NCBI GenBank assembly: GCA_934234055.1
Contig: CAKQGY010000003.1
Location: 57,819-121,818, forward strand
Direction of reading: 5' to 3'
Source: an uncultured Alphaproteobacteria bacterium
GTDB lineage: Bacteria > Pseudomonadota > Alphaproteobacteria > CAAHEQ01 > UBA3637
Length of the DNA stretch: 64,000 bases
The notes beneath the pieces are model-generated. The model was not told where the DNA came from. It saw nothing but the letters and a program-made list of their open reading frames with translations, and ran no database searches. Positions within the stretch are counted from its first letter, which is position 1. Each line of letters starts with the position of its first letter. The position numbers and the translations under genes were made by a program. Shown here one piece after another: positions 17,640 through 25,955 of this stretch.

Positions 17640-19010
17640 ATGAAAACAAAACACATCAATTCAATATGTCATTCTGAGCGGGCCTTGTGCACTGAAGAAT
17701 CCATAATCAAGGATTCATTATTAAATGGATTGCCACGTCCCACAAGTGGGCTCGCAATGACGCCCGGGAACGAATCCGGCCGGTCTCTGGTGGAAATGCT
17801 GGGGGTCTTGGCCGTCATGGGTATCCTGACGATCGGCGGAATAGCCGGGTTTAATTACGCCATGGATAGATCCAAAGCCAACGATATTTTGGACGGCGTG
17901 AACAAGCGCGCAATCGCCTTGTCGTCTTACCTGATGCTGGGAACGAACATTTCGGCCACGACCCTGGACGCCGAGTTTTCCAACCATATCGGTGATGCGA
18001 CGGTGGCTTTAAGCCCTGCCGGCTCGGGGTTCAAAATGACGGTCTCGGGCCTGACGGACTCCGTGTGCGACCAAGTCCTGACCAACGGCCTGAAAATGGC
18101 GTCCGAGATTACATTGGGCGAGACCAAAATCTGGGACCGGGGCGTCAAGTCCGATCACACCTGCGCCGACAGCGATAACACGATTTCTTTTTCATTTAAC
18201 GCTGCACTAAACGGCGCTCAGTCCGCCACCAATGATACCCCCGCGGGGCCCAACGCAGGCACCTGCACCGGGAACGGCGGAACATGGAACGCGGATACAG
18301 GTTCGTGCACTTGCCCGGGTCGCTACACGGGCGTAAATTGTGAAGTCGCCCCGACCGCCTGCCCCGAGGGCGCCACCCCCACCGCCGACGGAAAGTGTCA
18401 GATGTGTAAACCAGGAAATGAGGATTGTGCTACCTGTGAAGTGACGGAAGAATTTGCTTGTTTTAGTGAGTGTAAGTGTGTAAAACCAGGTAGCGAGTGT
18501 ACTGATGTATGTTCTCTTGGTTGGGCAGACACCGTCGCCTGTGTAAATGGAAAATGTGTCTGCGATAATGCAAATGCTGTTTGGGTGACAGAATTTGGGG
18601 ATGAAGGGCTGACTTTTGGGGAATGTGTGATTCCCACCGAAGAACACCAATGCTTTACAAATAAGGATTGCGGGCAGAGTGAATACTGTGATGTTACAAT
18701 GGAAAGACGCTCTTGCCAAGCATTACCGGCTATGACCGAACAAGGCGGGGTTTTGGTCAGCCAAGAGCCCGTGAATTACTATGCGGCTCAAAATATATGC
18801 GAGGGTTATGGTAAAAGGCTTCCGAGTACTTCTACATATGACTTCGGCAAAGCACTTGAAAAATCAAATGGCGAGCCCTTTTGGGTGAAAGGTGGACGAA
18901 TGGGGGTTTGCCCAGATGCAGATGCAAATAATTGTAAGGATGTAGACGAAGAAATGGAAATCTATAATGGCCTTGGAGATGGCAAACATCATACATTGAT
19001 TTGTATTTAA
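17640..19010 (+). CDS. Pseudopilin-anchored Cys-rich surface protein (adhesin-like)
   Basis: This 456-aa protein starts at ATG 17640 with AAGGAG 7 bases upstream. A class III (type IV pilin-like) signal is at residues 47-52: Gly47, then RSLVE with Glu at +5, followed by a hydrophobic helix to about residue 73. Prepilin peptidase should remove the first 47 residues, 31 of which are translated from a dispersed repeat. The mature part has a ~120-residue pilin-like body, then a Cys-rich region (about 200-360) with EGF-like Cys spacing, and a C-terminal domain (about 365-456) with YYAAQNICEGYGKRLPS, reminiscent of lectin-like/FGE folds. It is probably displayed on the surface. The substrate is unknown. 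Confidence 0.75.
   Translation: MKTKHINSICHSERALCTEESIIKDSLLNGLPRPTSGLAMTPGNESGRSLVEMLGVLAVMGILTIGGIAGFNYAMDRSKANDILDGVNKRAIALSSYLMLGTNISATTLDAEFSNHIGDATVALSPAGSGFKMTVSGLTDSVCDQVLTNGLKMASEITLGETKIWDRGVKSDHTCADSDNTISFSFNAALNGAQSATNDTPAGPNAGTCTGNGGTWNADTGSCTCPGRYTGVNCEVAPTACPEGATPTADGKCQMCKPGNEDCATCEVTEEFACFSECKCVKPGSECTDVCSLGWADTVACVNGKCVCDNANAVWVTEFGDEGLTFGECVIPTEEHQCFTNKDCGQSEYCDVTMERRSCQALPAMTEQGGVLVSQEPVNYYAAQNICEGYGKRLPSTSTYDFGKALEKSNGEPFWVKGGRMGVCPDADANNCKDVDEEMEIYNGLGDGKHHTLICI
17668..17762 (+). repeat. Dispersed repeat with inverted ends, inside the pseudopilin leader
   Basis: It runs from GTCATTCTGAG to CTCGCAATGAC, whose ends are inverted copies of each other (9 of 11 positions). 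It contains an inner ATCCATAATCAAGGAT inverted repeat and TGGATTGCCACGTCCCAC. A related half copy lies at 17313-17350 in the other orientation. It is translated in frame as residues ~11-41 of the leader. Confidence 0.75.
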
Positions 19011-19026
19011 TTCCCCCCCCCTAATA

Positions 19027-19060
19027 AAAACCCCGCCCGGATATACCAGGCGGGGGTTTT
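19027..19060. terminator. Bidirectional Rho-independent terminator
   Basis: AAAACCCCGCC, 11-base loop, GGCGGGGGTTTT. It lies between the convergent pseudopilin and rpsA genes. The T-run is better on the minus strand, so it mainly serves rpsA. Confidence 0.85.
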
Positions 19061-19079
19061 CCAAGGTTTCCCTTGAGCC

Positions 19080-20858
19080 CTATTCGGCGTCGGCCGCCGC
19101 GTCAGCCGGTTCTTCGGCTTTCGCTTTCTTGGCGGTTTTCTTTTTCGCCGGTTTTTCTTCGTCGGTTTTGGCTGTCTTCTTGGCTTTCTTGGCCAATGCA
19201 ACACCCAAAATATCGCCCAAAGAAGCACCCGCGGAAGTTGATCCGAATTCAGCCATCGCTTGCTTGTCTTCGTCAATTTCACGCGCTTTGATAGACAGGT
19301 TCAGCTTGCGAGTCTTGGCGTCAAACAGGGTCACTTTCGCGTCCACTTTTTCGCCGATGGCAAAGCGTTCGGTCTTTTGTTCGGCGCGATCTTTGGCCAG
19401 GTCACCGCGTTTGATGTAACCTTTAATGCCGTCCACATCAACTTCAATGCCGTTTTCTTCAATCGCGGACACCACACAGGTCACCACAGCACCTTTCTTC
19501 AAGGTCGCCGATACAGCACCCATCGGGTCGTCGGACAGTTGTTTAATGCCCAAGGAAATGCGTTCTTTTTCAACATCAATGTCCAAGATTTTGGCCTTCA
19601 CAACCATACCTTTTTTATAATCCTTGATGGCTTCTTCGCCCGGCTTGTCCCAAGACAAATCCGAGGTATGAATCATACCGTCCAAGTCTTCGTTCAATGC
19701 GACAAAGATACCGAATTCAATCATATTCTTGATTTCGCCTTCAATCACATCGCCCGGTTTATGAGATGCCGCAAAAGCTTTCCACGGGTTTTCCATCAAC
19801 TGCTTCATACCCAAGGAAATCCGGCGTTTGGATTCGTCCACTTCCAGGATTGTGGCTTCTACTTCCTGACCCAAAGTGACCAATTTGCTGGGATGGATGT
19901 TTTTCTTTGTCCAGCTCATTTCCGATACATGGACCAAGCCCTCAATCCCCGGTTCAATTTCAATAAAAGCACCATAGTCAGTGATGTTGCTGATCTTACC
20001 TTTTACGGTTTGACCGACAGCATAGCGTTCATTGATTCCAATCCACGGATCGTTTTCCATTTGTTTGATACCCAGGGAAATACGCCCGCTTTCCGGATTA
20101 AATTTCGTGATTTGAACTTTGACTTTTTGACCCACAGACAGGACTTCGGCCGGATTGTTGATCCGTTTCCACGAAATATCTGTCACGTGCAGCAAGCCGT
20201 CCACACCGCCCAAGTCAATAAAGGCGCCGTAATCTGTGATGTTTTTGACGGTTCCTTCAACGATTTGACCTTCGGAGAGGTTTTTAATGATTTCTGAGCG
20301 TTGTTCTGCCCGTGTTTCTTCCAACACAGCGCGACGCGATACAACGATATTTCCGCGCAGCTTGTCCATTTTTAACAGCGCAAACGGTTGCGGAATACCC
20401 ATCAGAGGACTCATATCCCGAATCGGGCGTACATCAATTTGGCTTCCCGGCAAAAAGGCCGTTGCCCCGTTCAAATCCACGGTAAAGCCGCCTTTGACGC
20501 GACCATAGATCGTCCCCGTCACATGTTCGCCTTTTTCCATGGCTTTTTCCAGATCGCCCCAAACTTCTTCGCGGCGCGCTTTTTCACGCGACAGCACGGC
20601 GTTCCCGTTGCGATCTTCATAGCGATCAATATACACTTCAATTGTATCGCCGACTTTTAATTCCTGAGCACCGCATTCGGCCACAGGAATCCGACCTTCG
20701 GATTTTAAGCCGACATCAACGATCACAACATCATCGTCAAAACCGATTACAGTTCCGGTGACGACTTTGCCCTGCAGAGCGCCTTGACCCATAAATTCAT
20801 CTAATAAAGCACCGAAGTCTTCTTTAACTTGCGGCATTTGTTCTTCTTTTTTTACCAT
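19080..20858 (-). CDS. rpsA: 30S ribosomal protein S1
   Basis: S1 binds mRNA at the 30S subunit and is needed to start translation on structured or weak-SD messages. The 592-aa protein has six S1 (OB-fold) repeats, visible as recurring VxGxVxxITDYGAFIDL-type segments ending in RISLGIKQ or RISLGMKQ, and an Ala/Lys-rich C-terminal tail. ATG 20858 has no clear SD. An in-frame ATG 21 bases downstream (beginning MPQVKEDF) has AAGAAG before it and could be the real start. A structured leader precedes the gene. Confidence 0.95.
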   Translation of the reverse strand: MVKKEEQMPQVKEDFGALLDEFMGQGALQGKVVTGTVIGFDDDVVIVDVGLKSEGRIPVAECGAQELKVGDTIEVYIDRYEDRNGNAVLSREKARREEVWGDLEKAMEKGEHVTGTIYGRVKGGFTVDLNGATAFLPGSQIDVRPIRDMSPLMGIPQPFALLKMDKLRGNIVVSRRAVLEETRAEQRSEIIKNLSEGQIVEGTVKNITDYGAFIDLGGVDGLLHVTDISWKRINNPAEVLSVGQKVKVQITKFNPESGRISLGIKQMENDPWIGINERYAVGQTVKGKISNITDYGAFIEIEPGIEGLVHVSEMSWTKKNIHPSKLVTLGQEVEATILEVDESKRRISLGMKQLMENPWKAFAASHKPGDVIEGEIKNMIEFGIFVALNEDLDGMIHTSDLSWDKPGEEAIKDYKKGMVVKAKILDIDVEKERISLGIKQLSDDPMGAVSATLKKGAVVTCVVSAIEENGIEVDVDGIKGYIKRGDLAKDRAEQKTERFAIGEKVDAKVTLFDAKTRKLNLSIKAREIDEDKQAMAEFGSTSAGASLGDILGVALAKKAKKTAKTDEEKPAKKKTAKKAKAEEPADAAADAE

Positions 20859-20875
20859 AATAATTATTTTTTGTT

Positions 20876-20942
20876 TTGTTGGCCGACGGTCAGGGACCGC
20901 GGACTTATCTACCCGTCTTCAATCCGACCGGCCGGCGGGTAG
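20876..20942 (-). promoter_or_regulatory. Structured 5' leader of rpsA
   Basis: Two hairpins are readable on the minus strand: CTACCCG paired with CGGGTAG (20909-20942), and CGGTC-AGG-GACCG nearer the start codon. This GC-rich stretch sits between the promoter and an A/T-rich ribosome-loading region. In E. coli, S1 represses its own mRNA through a structured leader, so autoregulation is a fair guess. Confidence 0.45.
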
Positions 20943-20985
20943 TTCCGTGCCAAATCGACCTTCCCGGTGTTTCCGAGAATGATTC

Positions 20986-21014
20986 CTTTTATCACATTTT
21001 GACAGAAAAATCAA
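20986..21014 (-). promoter_or_regulatory. Candidate rpsA promoter
   Basis: Minus strand: TTGATT, 17-base spacer, TAAAAG. The match is moderate. Transcription would start about 120 bases before the gene. Confidence 0.45.
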
Positions 21015-21107
21015 TCTTTTTTTGCCGAACCTGTATTTTTTTGTTGACAACCGGCTCACAATGTGCCATTTGCTAGGGAAACTTATTCTGTTATGGAGGT
21101 AATGACG

Positions 21108-21467
21108 ATGACAAAACCGGAATGGGGATTGAAAAGAAAATGCTTAAAATGCGGTGCATTCTTTTATGATATGCGTAAAGCCAAGTTTGTCTGCCCGAAA
21201 TGTGGGGCAACCTATGCGGCGGATTCGTATGCAGATGCCAAAACCAAGCAACTGCTGAAACTGGCAAAAAAAGCAGCCCCCAAGATTGACGATGAAAATT
21301 TGGACGAAGAAGCTTTGCTACAAATGACCGAAGACGTGCCTTTGTCGGATGAAGATATGGCCTCTGATGATGATATTTTGGAAAATGCCGATGATATTGA
21401 GAACGCTAATTCGGATTTAAGCGATATTGTTGAAGACTATGACAGCGACGCCAAGAATGAGCAATAA
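21108..21467 (+). CDS. FYDLN-acid family zinc-ribbon protein (TIGR02300 type)
   Basis: This is a 119-aa alphaproteobacterial protein of unknown function. The N-terminus has two CxxC pairs (CLKCG and CPKCG) around a GAFFYDM segment, as in the FYDLN-acid family. The C-terminal half is almost entirely Asp/Glu-rich and probably disordered. The start is ATG 21108 because GGAGGT lies 7 bases upstream; ATG 21102 would be too close to it. The last bases overlap the YqgE gene. Confidence 0.85.
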   Translation: MTKPEWGLKRKCLKCGAFFYDMRKAKFVCPKCGATYAADSYADAKTKQLLKLAKKAAPKIDDENLDEEALLQMTEDVPLSDEDMASDDDILENADDIENANSDLSDIVEDYDSDAKNEQ

Positions 21468-22029
21468 TCCCGCATTTCAATCGTTAAAGGGGCAATTGTT
21501 GATTGCGGTTCCCGGGATAGATGATGATCGGTTCAATCAGGCGGTTGTTTATATTTATGCCCATACGGAAGACATTGGTGCCCAGGGCCTGGTGATCAAT
21601 AAACCGGCGCAAAAGTTGTATTTACAAGATGTCATGAAACAATTGCGTCTGCCTTTGTCCGTGGCACGGAATACGCCGGTTTTATTAGGGGGTCCCGATC
21701 ATTTGACCAGCGGTTTTATCCTTCATACCCCTGATTATCACTGTCCTGCAACACATCCGGTGAATGAAGATGTATCACTGACGGCGACTCAGGATATTTT
21801 ACACGACATTTCTTTGGGGAAAGGCCCCGAAAGTTATTTAATGACGTTGGGCTGCTCTTCATGGGATAAAGGGCAATTGGAAGACGAGTTGATGGGAAAT
21901 GTTTGGCTGACGATGCCGGCTACACACCAGATTTTATTTCATACGCCCTTTGCCGATCGATGGGCATGTGCGTTACGTACATTGGGTGTAGAGGCCTATC
22001 GCCTGTCGGGAACAGCCGGCAAAGCCTAG
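21460..22029 (+). CDS. YqgE/AlgH (UPF0301) family protein
   Basis: This is a 189-aa protein of a widespread family without a settled function. It shows the typical features: KGQLLIAVPGIDDDRF at the N-terminus, GLVINKP, the LLGGPDHLTSGFILH segment, and GCSSWDKGQLEDELMGNVWL near the C-terminus. The chosen ATG (21460) overlaps the stop of the previous gene. An upstream in-frame start would duplicate its acidic tail. Confidence 0.92.
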   Translation, partial: SNNPAFQSLKGQLLIAVPGIDDDRFNQAVVYIYAHTEDIGAQGLVINKPAQKLYLQDVMKQLRLPLSVARNTPVLLGGPDHLTSGFILHTPDYHCPATHPVNEDVSLTATQDILHDISLGKGPESYLMTLGCSSWDKGQLEDELMGNVWLTMPATHQILFHTPFADRWACALRTLGVEAYRLSGTAGKA

Positions 22030-22141
22030 ACCTTATTTGATAAGGCGCTTGTTTGCTCCGGCATAATATTGCGCAACAATCTCATATACATACGAGTTTT
22101 ATCTATGGCTTCTTATTCAGGGGAATTGGCATTAAATGCCG

Positions 22142-22747
22142 TTATTTCTTCCTGAGCTCTTCTTTCTGTTTGGCGTCCAATCGCGTCTGTATTTTTTCCA
22201 AAGTCGGAAAAATATCGTCGGGCGTATCCACAAAGTCCACATAGTCCACTTTATCTTGGTTTAAAGTCCCGTTTTGCAGCATGTCCAGCATCAAGGCGCG
22301 CATAGGTTCCCAAAAACCGTTATAGTTCAAAAAGATCATTGGCTTTTTCTTAACCTCCCCCGTTTGGATTAAGACTGCATATTCCGAGAATTCATCAATC
22401 GTTCCCCAGCCCCCGGGTCCTACAAGAATCGCGTCACCCATTTGGAACATATCCATTTTTCGGTGCGACAGATTGGACACGATTTTCATTTCCCCCAACC
22501 GAAAAACGGTCGGGTCTTTACATTGCAGCTCCAACAGTTTCAAAGTGGTAATCCCCATCACACGCCCGTTTTTATTGCGAACGCCCTGGAACACACTGCC
22601 CATCAGACCGTCGTCGCCGATTCCGAAAACCAGGGTTGCATTATGATCGGCCAAGACTTCACCTGTGCGCCGCATCGGCTCGTGGAGCGCTGAAGAAATA
22701 GAGGCAGCCGCCCCACAAAAAACAGTAATGGCTTGGTATTTTGTCAT
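22142..22747 (-). CDS. LOG family protein (TIGR00730-like nucleotide 5'-monophosphate phosphoribohydrolase)
   Basis: This 201-aa Rossmann-fold protein contains the family motif PGGWGTIDEFSE (the PGGxGTxxE signature) at about residues 110-121 and a matching N-terminal FCGAAAS segment. LOG enzymes release free base from (cytokinin) riboside monophosphates. In most bacteria the real substrate is unknown, and old annotations as lysine decarboxylase are wrong. It is transcribed alone, from a promoter just upstream. Confidence 0.88.
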   Translation of the reverse strand: MTKYQAITVFCGAAASISSALHEPMRRTGEVLADHNATLVFGIGDDGLMGSVFQGVRNKNGRVMGITTLKLLELQCKDPTVFRLGEMKIVSNLSHRKMDMFQMGDAILVGPGGWGTIDEFSEYAVLIQTGEVKKKPMIFLNYNGFWEPMRALMLDMLQNGTLNQDKVDYVDFVDTPDDIFPTLEKIQTRLDAKQKEELRKK

Positions 22748-22774
22748 ATTATTATTCCTTTCTAAAATAGGGGT

Positions 22775-22802
22775 ATTATACCTCTTTTTTTATCTTTTTC
22801 AA
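22775..22802 (-). promoter_or_regulatory. Promoter of the LOG gene
   Basis: Minus strand: TTGAAA, 16-base spacer, TATAAT, about 30 bases before the ATG. Confidence 0.75.
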
Positions 22803-22858
22803 TAAAAAAGTTGTTTTTTGGTTTTTTTTACTTTATCTTATAGATGAAAGGAGGGGGT

Positions 22859-23482
22859 ATGAGTCCCATAGATTTACAGGCCTTATTTACCATATCGCAC
22901 GGCGTATATTTGACGGGTGCGCGTGATGAAACAGGACGTTCTATCGGTAGTTGCATTGATTCGGCTATGGTGGTTGAGACGGCGCCTGCACAGATTATTA
23001 TCGCGTTAGGCAAACAATCGTATACGGCACAGCAGGTGCTTAAAAGCGGTCGCTTGTCATTATCTGTGTTGCCAACGGATACACCCGATCGGATTATCCG
23101 AATCTTCGGGATGCAATCGTCCCGAACCGAGAATAAATGGGATATGGTTCCCCACCATTTCAAAGAGGATTTGCCCGTTTTGGATGGTGCGGTATCCCAA
23201 CTGATTTTATCGGTTGCGGATCGGCGCGAAACGGTGTCACATTATGTTTTGCTGTGCGATGTTACGCACATACTTGTCGGTACGATGGTTCGTCCGCTGT
23301 TATATGCCGATTATCAAAAAGGAAAGGTAGTTGCAATGAATATTCATACAAATACAGAGAAAAAATGGGTTTGCACGGTGTGTGGCTATGTTTATGACGG
23401 AGACACACCGTTTGAGGAATTACCCGACGATTGGGTTTGTCCGTTGTGCGGCGAACCGAAATCAGTTTTTGTTCTGGAATAA
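22859..23482 (+). CDS. Flavin reductase-rubredoxin fusion (high-molecular-weight rubredoxin type)
   Basis: This is a 207-aa redox protein. Residues 1-~155 form a flavin-reductase-like split-barrel domain (FMN binding). Residues ~160-207 are a complete rubredoxin with [10 protein letters not shown] and CPLCGEP holding one iron. The same fusion is known as Hrb in anaerobes, where it passes electrons from NAD(P)H to flavodiiron proteins for O2 or NO detoxification. The start is ATG 22859 because AGGAGG lies just before it, inside the spurious upstream extension. No flavodiiron gene is in the window. Confidence 0.88.
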   Translation: MSPIDLQALFTISHGVYLTGARDETGRSIGSCIDSAMVVETAPAQIIIALGKQSYTAQQVLKSGRLSLSVLPTDTPDRIIRIFGMQSSRTENKWDMVPHHFKEDLPVLDGAVSQLILSVADRRETVSHYVLLCDVTHILVGTMVRPLLYADYQKGKVVAMNIHTNTEKKWVCTVCGYVYDGDTPFEELPDDWVCPLCGEPKSVFVLE

Positions 23483-23488
23483 AAATAC

Positions 23489-23517
23489 TTGCATCGTCAC
23501 GCGCAAGGTGCTATACT
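23489..23517 (+). promoter_or_regulatory. Promoter of the Sel1-repeat gene
   Basis: TTGCAT (23489-23494), 17-base spacer, TATACT (23512-23517). Confidence 0.7.
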
Positions 23518-23551
23518 GTCTTTGAAACAATAAACCAAAGGGATTCTTGTA

Positions 23552-24607
23552 ATGAATAAAATGGCATTTTTGGGGGCACTGTTGCTGACTTTACCGGTTG
23601 TGGCGGCGGACTATACAACGGCTGTAACTTATTATGACCGCCAAATGTATGGTCAGGCTTTTGACGAATTTAAGCCTTTGGCCGACGCGGGCGATTCGCG
23701 ATCGCAATATTATTTGGCTTATATGTATTTGAACGGCTATGGTGTGCCGCAAAGCGATGCCCAGGGCCTGGCTTATTTGGAAAAGGCCGTTGCCGACGAC
23801 TATGCCAAGGCCGAATCGTTATTGGCCTATCTGTATGCCAGCGGCACGATTGTGGAAGAGAACAAACCCCTGGCAGTCGAGTTATATGAAAAGGCCGCTG
23901 CCCAAGGCGATGATGATGCGCTGCTCAATTTGGGGATTATGTATTATCTGGGTAATGGTGTGGAAAATGATCGTGCCAAGTCCTTGGAACTGCTGCAAAA
24001 GGTAAATAAGACCCGTCGTCCTGTCGTTGGCCGGTATTTGGGTAACCTGTATCAATACAGCACTGATGAAAATATCCGCAAAAAGTCCAAGGATATGTAT
24101 ACTTATGCGGCCTATAACGGTGATATGCCATCCATGCACGCGCTGGGTTTTGTGGAGCAATCAGGCCTTTTGGCCGACAAAAACCCGGCCGAGGCAGTCA
24201 AGTATTATACTTATGCGGCCTCGCAAGGGTATGCCCCGTCGCAGTATATCTTGGCAACGCTGTATGCAAATGGTGAGGGGGTTTCTCGTGATATGTATAA
24301 GGCGCACGCCTGGATGGTGATGTCCGAAAACCGAGGCTTTGAGAACGCTGCTGACGGTCGACGTCAGCTGGAAAAGAATATGACTTTGTCTGATTTGGAC
24401 AAGGCTAAGCGCGCCCTGATTGAACTGGAACGCGATGTGATGGGTAAAGTGGAGTCGCCAATCACGGTGGCTGATGCCAAGGGTGTTTTGCAAGAGGTGG
24501 TATCCGACGCTGTGGCGGCCTCATCGGTTGCAGGGAGCGGAGTTGCTGTGGGGGCTCAAACCCCGGCAGATATAGAAATATCGCATCGTCGGTCTCGCCG
24601 GCGTTAA
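23552..24607 (+). CDS. Exported Sel1-repeat (TPR-like) protein
   Basis: This 351-aa protein has a signal peptide (MNKMAFLGALLLTLPVVA). The body is a row of six or so Sel1 repeats of ~36 residues, seen as recurring SQYYLAYMYLNGYGV, ALLNLGIMYYLGNGV and SQYILATLYANGEGV units. Such alpha-solenoids bind partner proteins in the periplasm. The exact role is unknown. The C-terminus is basic (RRSRRR) after a low-complexity linker. A small membrane-protein gene follows after 15 bases, probably in the same transcript. Confidence 0.85.
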   Translation: MNKMAFLGALLLTLPVVAADYTTAVTYYDRQMYGQAFDEFKPLADAGDSRSQYYLAYMYLNGYGVPQSDAQGLAYLEKAVADDYAKAESLLAYLYASGTIVEENKPLAVELYEKAAAQGDDDALLNLGIMYYLGNGVENDRAKSLELLQKVNKTRRPVVGRYLGNLYQYSTDENIRKKSKDMYTYAAYNGDMPSMHALGFVEQSGLLADKNPAEAVKYYTYAASQGYAPSQYILATLYANGEGVSRDMYKAHAWMVMSENRGFENAADGRRQLEKNMTLSDLDKAKRALIELERDVMGKVESPITVADAKGVLQEVVSDAVAASSVAGSGVAVGAQTPADIEISHRRSRRR

Positions 24608-24622
24608 CCTAAGGAGCATAAT

Positions 24623-24940
24623 ATGTCAATTAAAGAGTTTTTTCAGCCGTTTTTTTCATTTCGCATTTTGATTGTGGCCGGGATCGCGTTCGGATTGTGG
24701 CTGTTTTCCCGCGCGTCCGAGTCGTTGCCGCTGTCGGTGCTGTTGTCCGAAAAGCAGGTTTATCTGGTGCCGTTTTTGATTGTGGTCGGGTTTCATTTAC
24801 TGCTGTGGATCTTGGTGGATAAGGTTTCTCTGTATAACATCCGGGCGATTTTATGGCACATTGTGCGCGATACGATTGTGATAACGGCGGTATTTCTATC
24901 CACGGTTGCGGCGCGTTATTTGGTGGCGACATTCCTGTAA
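24623..24940 (+). CDS. Small membrane protein, unknown function
   Basis: A 105-aa protein with three predicted membrane helices (about 12-26, 45-64 and 82-101) and short charged loops. It has AAGGAG before the ATG. I recognise no family. It probably shares a transcript with the Sel1 gene. Confidence 0.6.
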   Translation: MSIKEFFQPFFSFRILIVAGIAFGLWLFSRASESLPLSVLLSEKQVYLVPFLIVVGFHLLLWILVDKVSLYNIRAILWHIVRDTIVITAVFLSTVAARYLVATFL

Positions 24941-24962
24941 ATAAAAAAAATTAAAAAAAGAC

Positions 24963-24991
24963 TTGCAATTTTCAAAAAAATCTGGTATATA
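24963..24991 (+). promoter_or_regulatory. Promoter of tRNA-Asp
   Basis: TTGCAA (24963-24968), 17-base spacer, TATATA (24986-24991), ending 17 bases before the tRNA. Confidence 0.75.
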
Positions 24992-25008
24992 GAAAATAAC
25001 CTGATTTT

Positions 25009-25086
25009 GGGGGTGTAGCTCAGCTGGTTTAGAGCGTCTGCCTGTCACGCAGAAGGTCGAGGGTTCGAGCCCCTTCACTCCCGCCA
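25009..25086 (+). tRNA. tRNA-Asp (GTC)
   Basis: A full cloverleaf: the acceptor GGGGGTG pairs with CACTCCC (one G-U pair), followed by discriminator G and an encoded CCA. The D arm contains AGCTCAGCTGG and the T arm contains GGTTCGAGCC. The anticodon loop CTGTCAC has GTC at 25044-25046. A terminator follows at once. Confidence 0.97.
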
Positions 25087-25088
25087 CT

Positions 25089-25121
25089 AAAATCCCCTCT
25101 TCCTCCTTGGGGATTTTTTTT
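25089..25121 (+). terminator. Rho-independent terminator after tRNA-Asp
   Basis: AAAATCCCC, 11-base loop, GGGGATTTTTTTT. Confidence 0.88.
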
Positions 25122-25199
25122 ATGCCCGCTAATTATTTGATTGAACTTCCCCGGAATCCGTGCTAAACTGACGCCGAACGATAACGGAGTAATTTGACA

Positions 25200-25577
25200 A
25201 TGAATGAAACATCAGGCTTTCCTGCCCGCCCGCGGGCCCCGACCCCCGAAATTCCCGACGTGTACTCGGTTGGAACTTACCTCAAACTACCCGTGTTTGT
25301 GCTGGTTATAGCCCTGACCACGGCCGCCCGTCTGGAAACGACCGACCCGACCGGCAGTCTGTATTGCCTGATATCGGGGTGTGTTTTAAGCGCTGTTGTC
25401 GGCCCGGTGCTGTTCGTGTGGGATCAAATTAAATTGCACCGTTATAAACGGGAACACCCGGATTACCCGCTCAACCTGTGGTCCCGGTATATTGTGTTTA
25501 TCGGGTTATATGCCCTTGGGTTGTATGCGATTGTATGTATAGCGGCGGCCATGTATCACTTGGTCGGCCAACCATAA
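25200..25577 (+). CDS. Small membrane protein, unknown function
   Basis: This 125-aa protein starts at ATG 25200, with GGAG 10 bases upstream (the TTG six bases earlier is less likely). A proline-rich N-terminus is followed by three hydrophobic segments at about 30-45, 52-72 and 95-118, with a basic loop between the last two. No family is recognised. Its neighbours (tRNA and another unknown gene) give no hint. Confidence 0.55.
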   Translation: MNETSGFPARPRAPTPEIPDVYSVGTYLKLPVFVLVIALTTAARLETTDPTGSLYCLISGCVLSAVVGPVLFVWDQIKLHRYKREHPDYPLNLWSRYIVFIGLYALGLYAIVCIAAAMYHLVGQP

Positions 25578-25588
25578 AATATTCTCTC

Positions 25589-25616
25589 TTGACAAAATTC
25601 AAAAATGTGATAAACT
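25589..25616 (+). promoter_or_regulatory. Promoter of the gene at 25641
   Basis: TTGACA (25589-25594), 16-base spacer, TAAACT (25611-25616), followed by AGGAGG before the ATG. Confidence 0.7.
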
Positions 25617-25640
25617 GACATTCATCAGGAGGTTTTTCTT

Positions 25641-25955
25641 ATGCGATATATCGTTTCAGAAAGTCAAGGTCAAATTCACACGGCCGTTTGGGGCAAGTCT
25701 CAATTTCGGGACGACAAAGGGCGTGAGTGCTCTCATCGTGATTATTTGCGCAACAACGGCATAGCGTTTGAAGATGTGCTGGCCGTGGGAGATGTGCATT
25801 TTGATCCGAAAACGGGTCGGGCGACATTTGCCGAATTGCCGTGGGATGGTCCCAAGCCGATGACCGAGGTTGCAAAAGAGGCTTTATCCGCCGCGGCTAC
25901 CGCGTATTTTGATGCGCATAAAACAGATCCGGACGCTGAGATTGCGGCCGACTAG
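25641..25955 (+). CDS. Unknown 104-aa protein, possibly truncated by an in-frame TAG
   Basis: This soluble, acidic protein has a strong SD (AGGAGG) and its own promoter. I recognise no family. The frame stops at TAG (25953-25955) but stays open for 18 more sense codons to TAA at 26010-26012, and the extra residues (TAFQAYQERQRQFLASQR) look like a natural helical continuation of the Ala-rich C-terminus. The TAG may therefore be a recent nonsense mutation or a read-through site, with the full gene ending at 26012. Confidence 0.6.
   Translation: MRYIVSESQGQIHTAVWGKSQFRDDKGRECSHRDYLRNNGIAFEDVLAVGDVHFDPKTGRATFAELPWDGPKPMTEVAKEALSAAATAYFDAHKTDPDAEIAAD

Noticed and set aside
18207..18719. 170-aa minus-strand frame opposite the pseudopilin gene
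   Set aside because: The plus-strand frame has a class III signal, SD and terminator; the antisense frame is Thr/Ser-rich low-complexity shadow.
19260..20297. 345-aa plus-strand frame opposite rpsA
   Set aside because: Antisense of the S1 repeats; no start signal and periodicity copied from the real gene.
24896..25087. Minus-strand 63-aa open frame over tRNA-Asp
   Set aside because: Antisense of the tRNA and its promoter; a common artefact.
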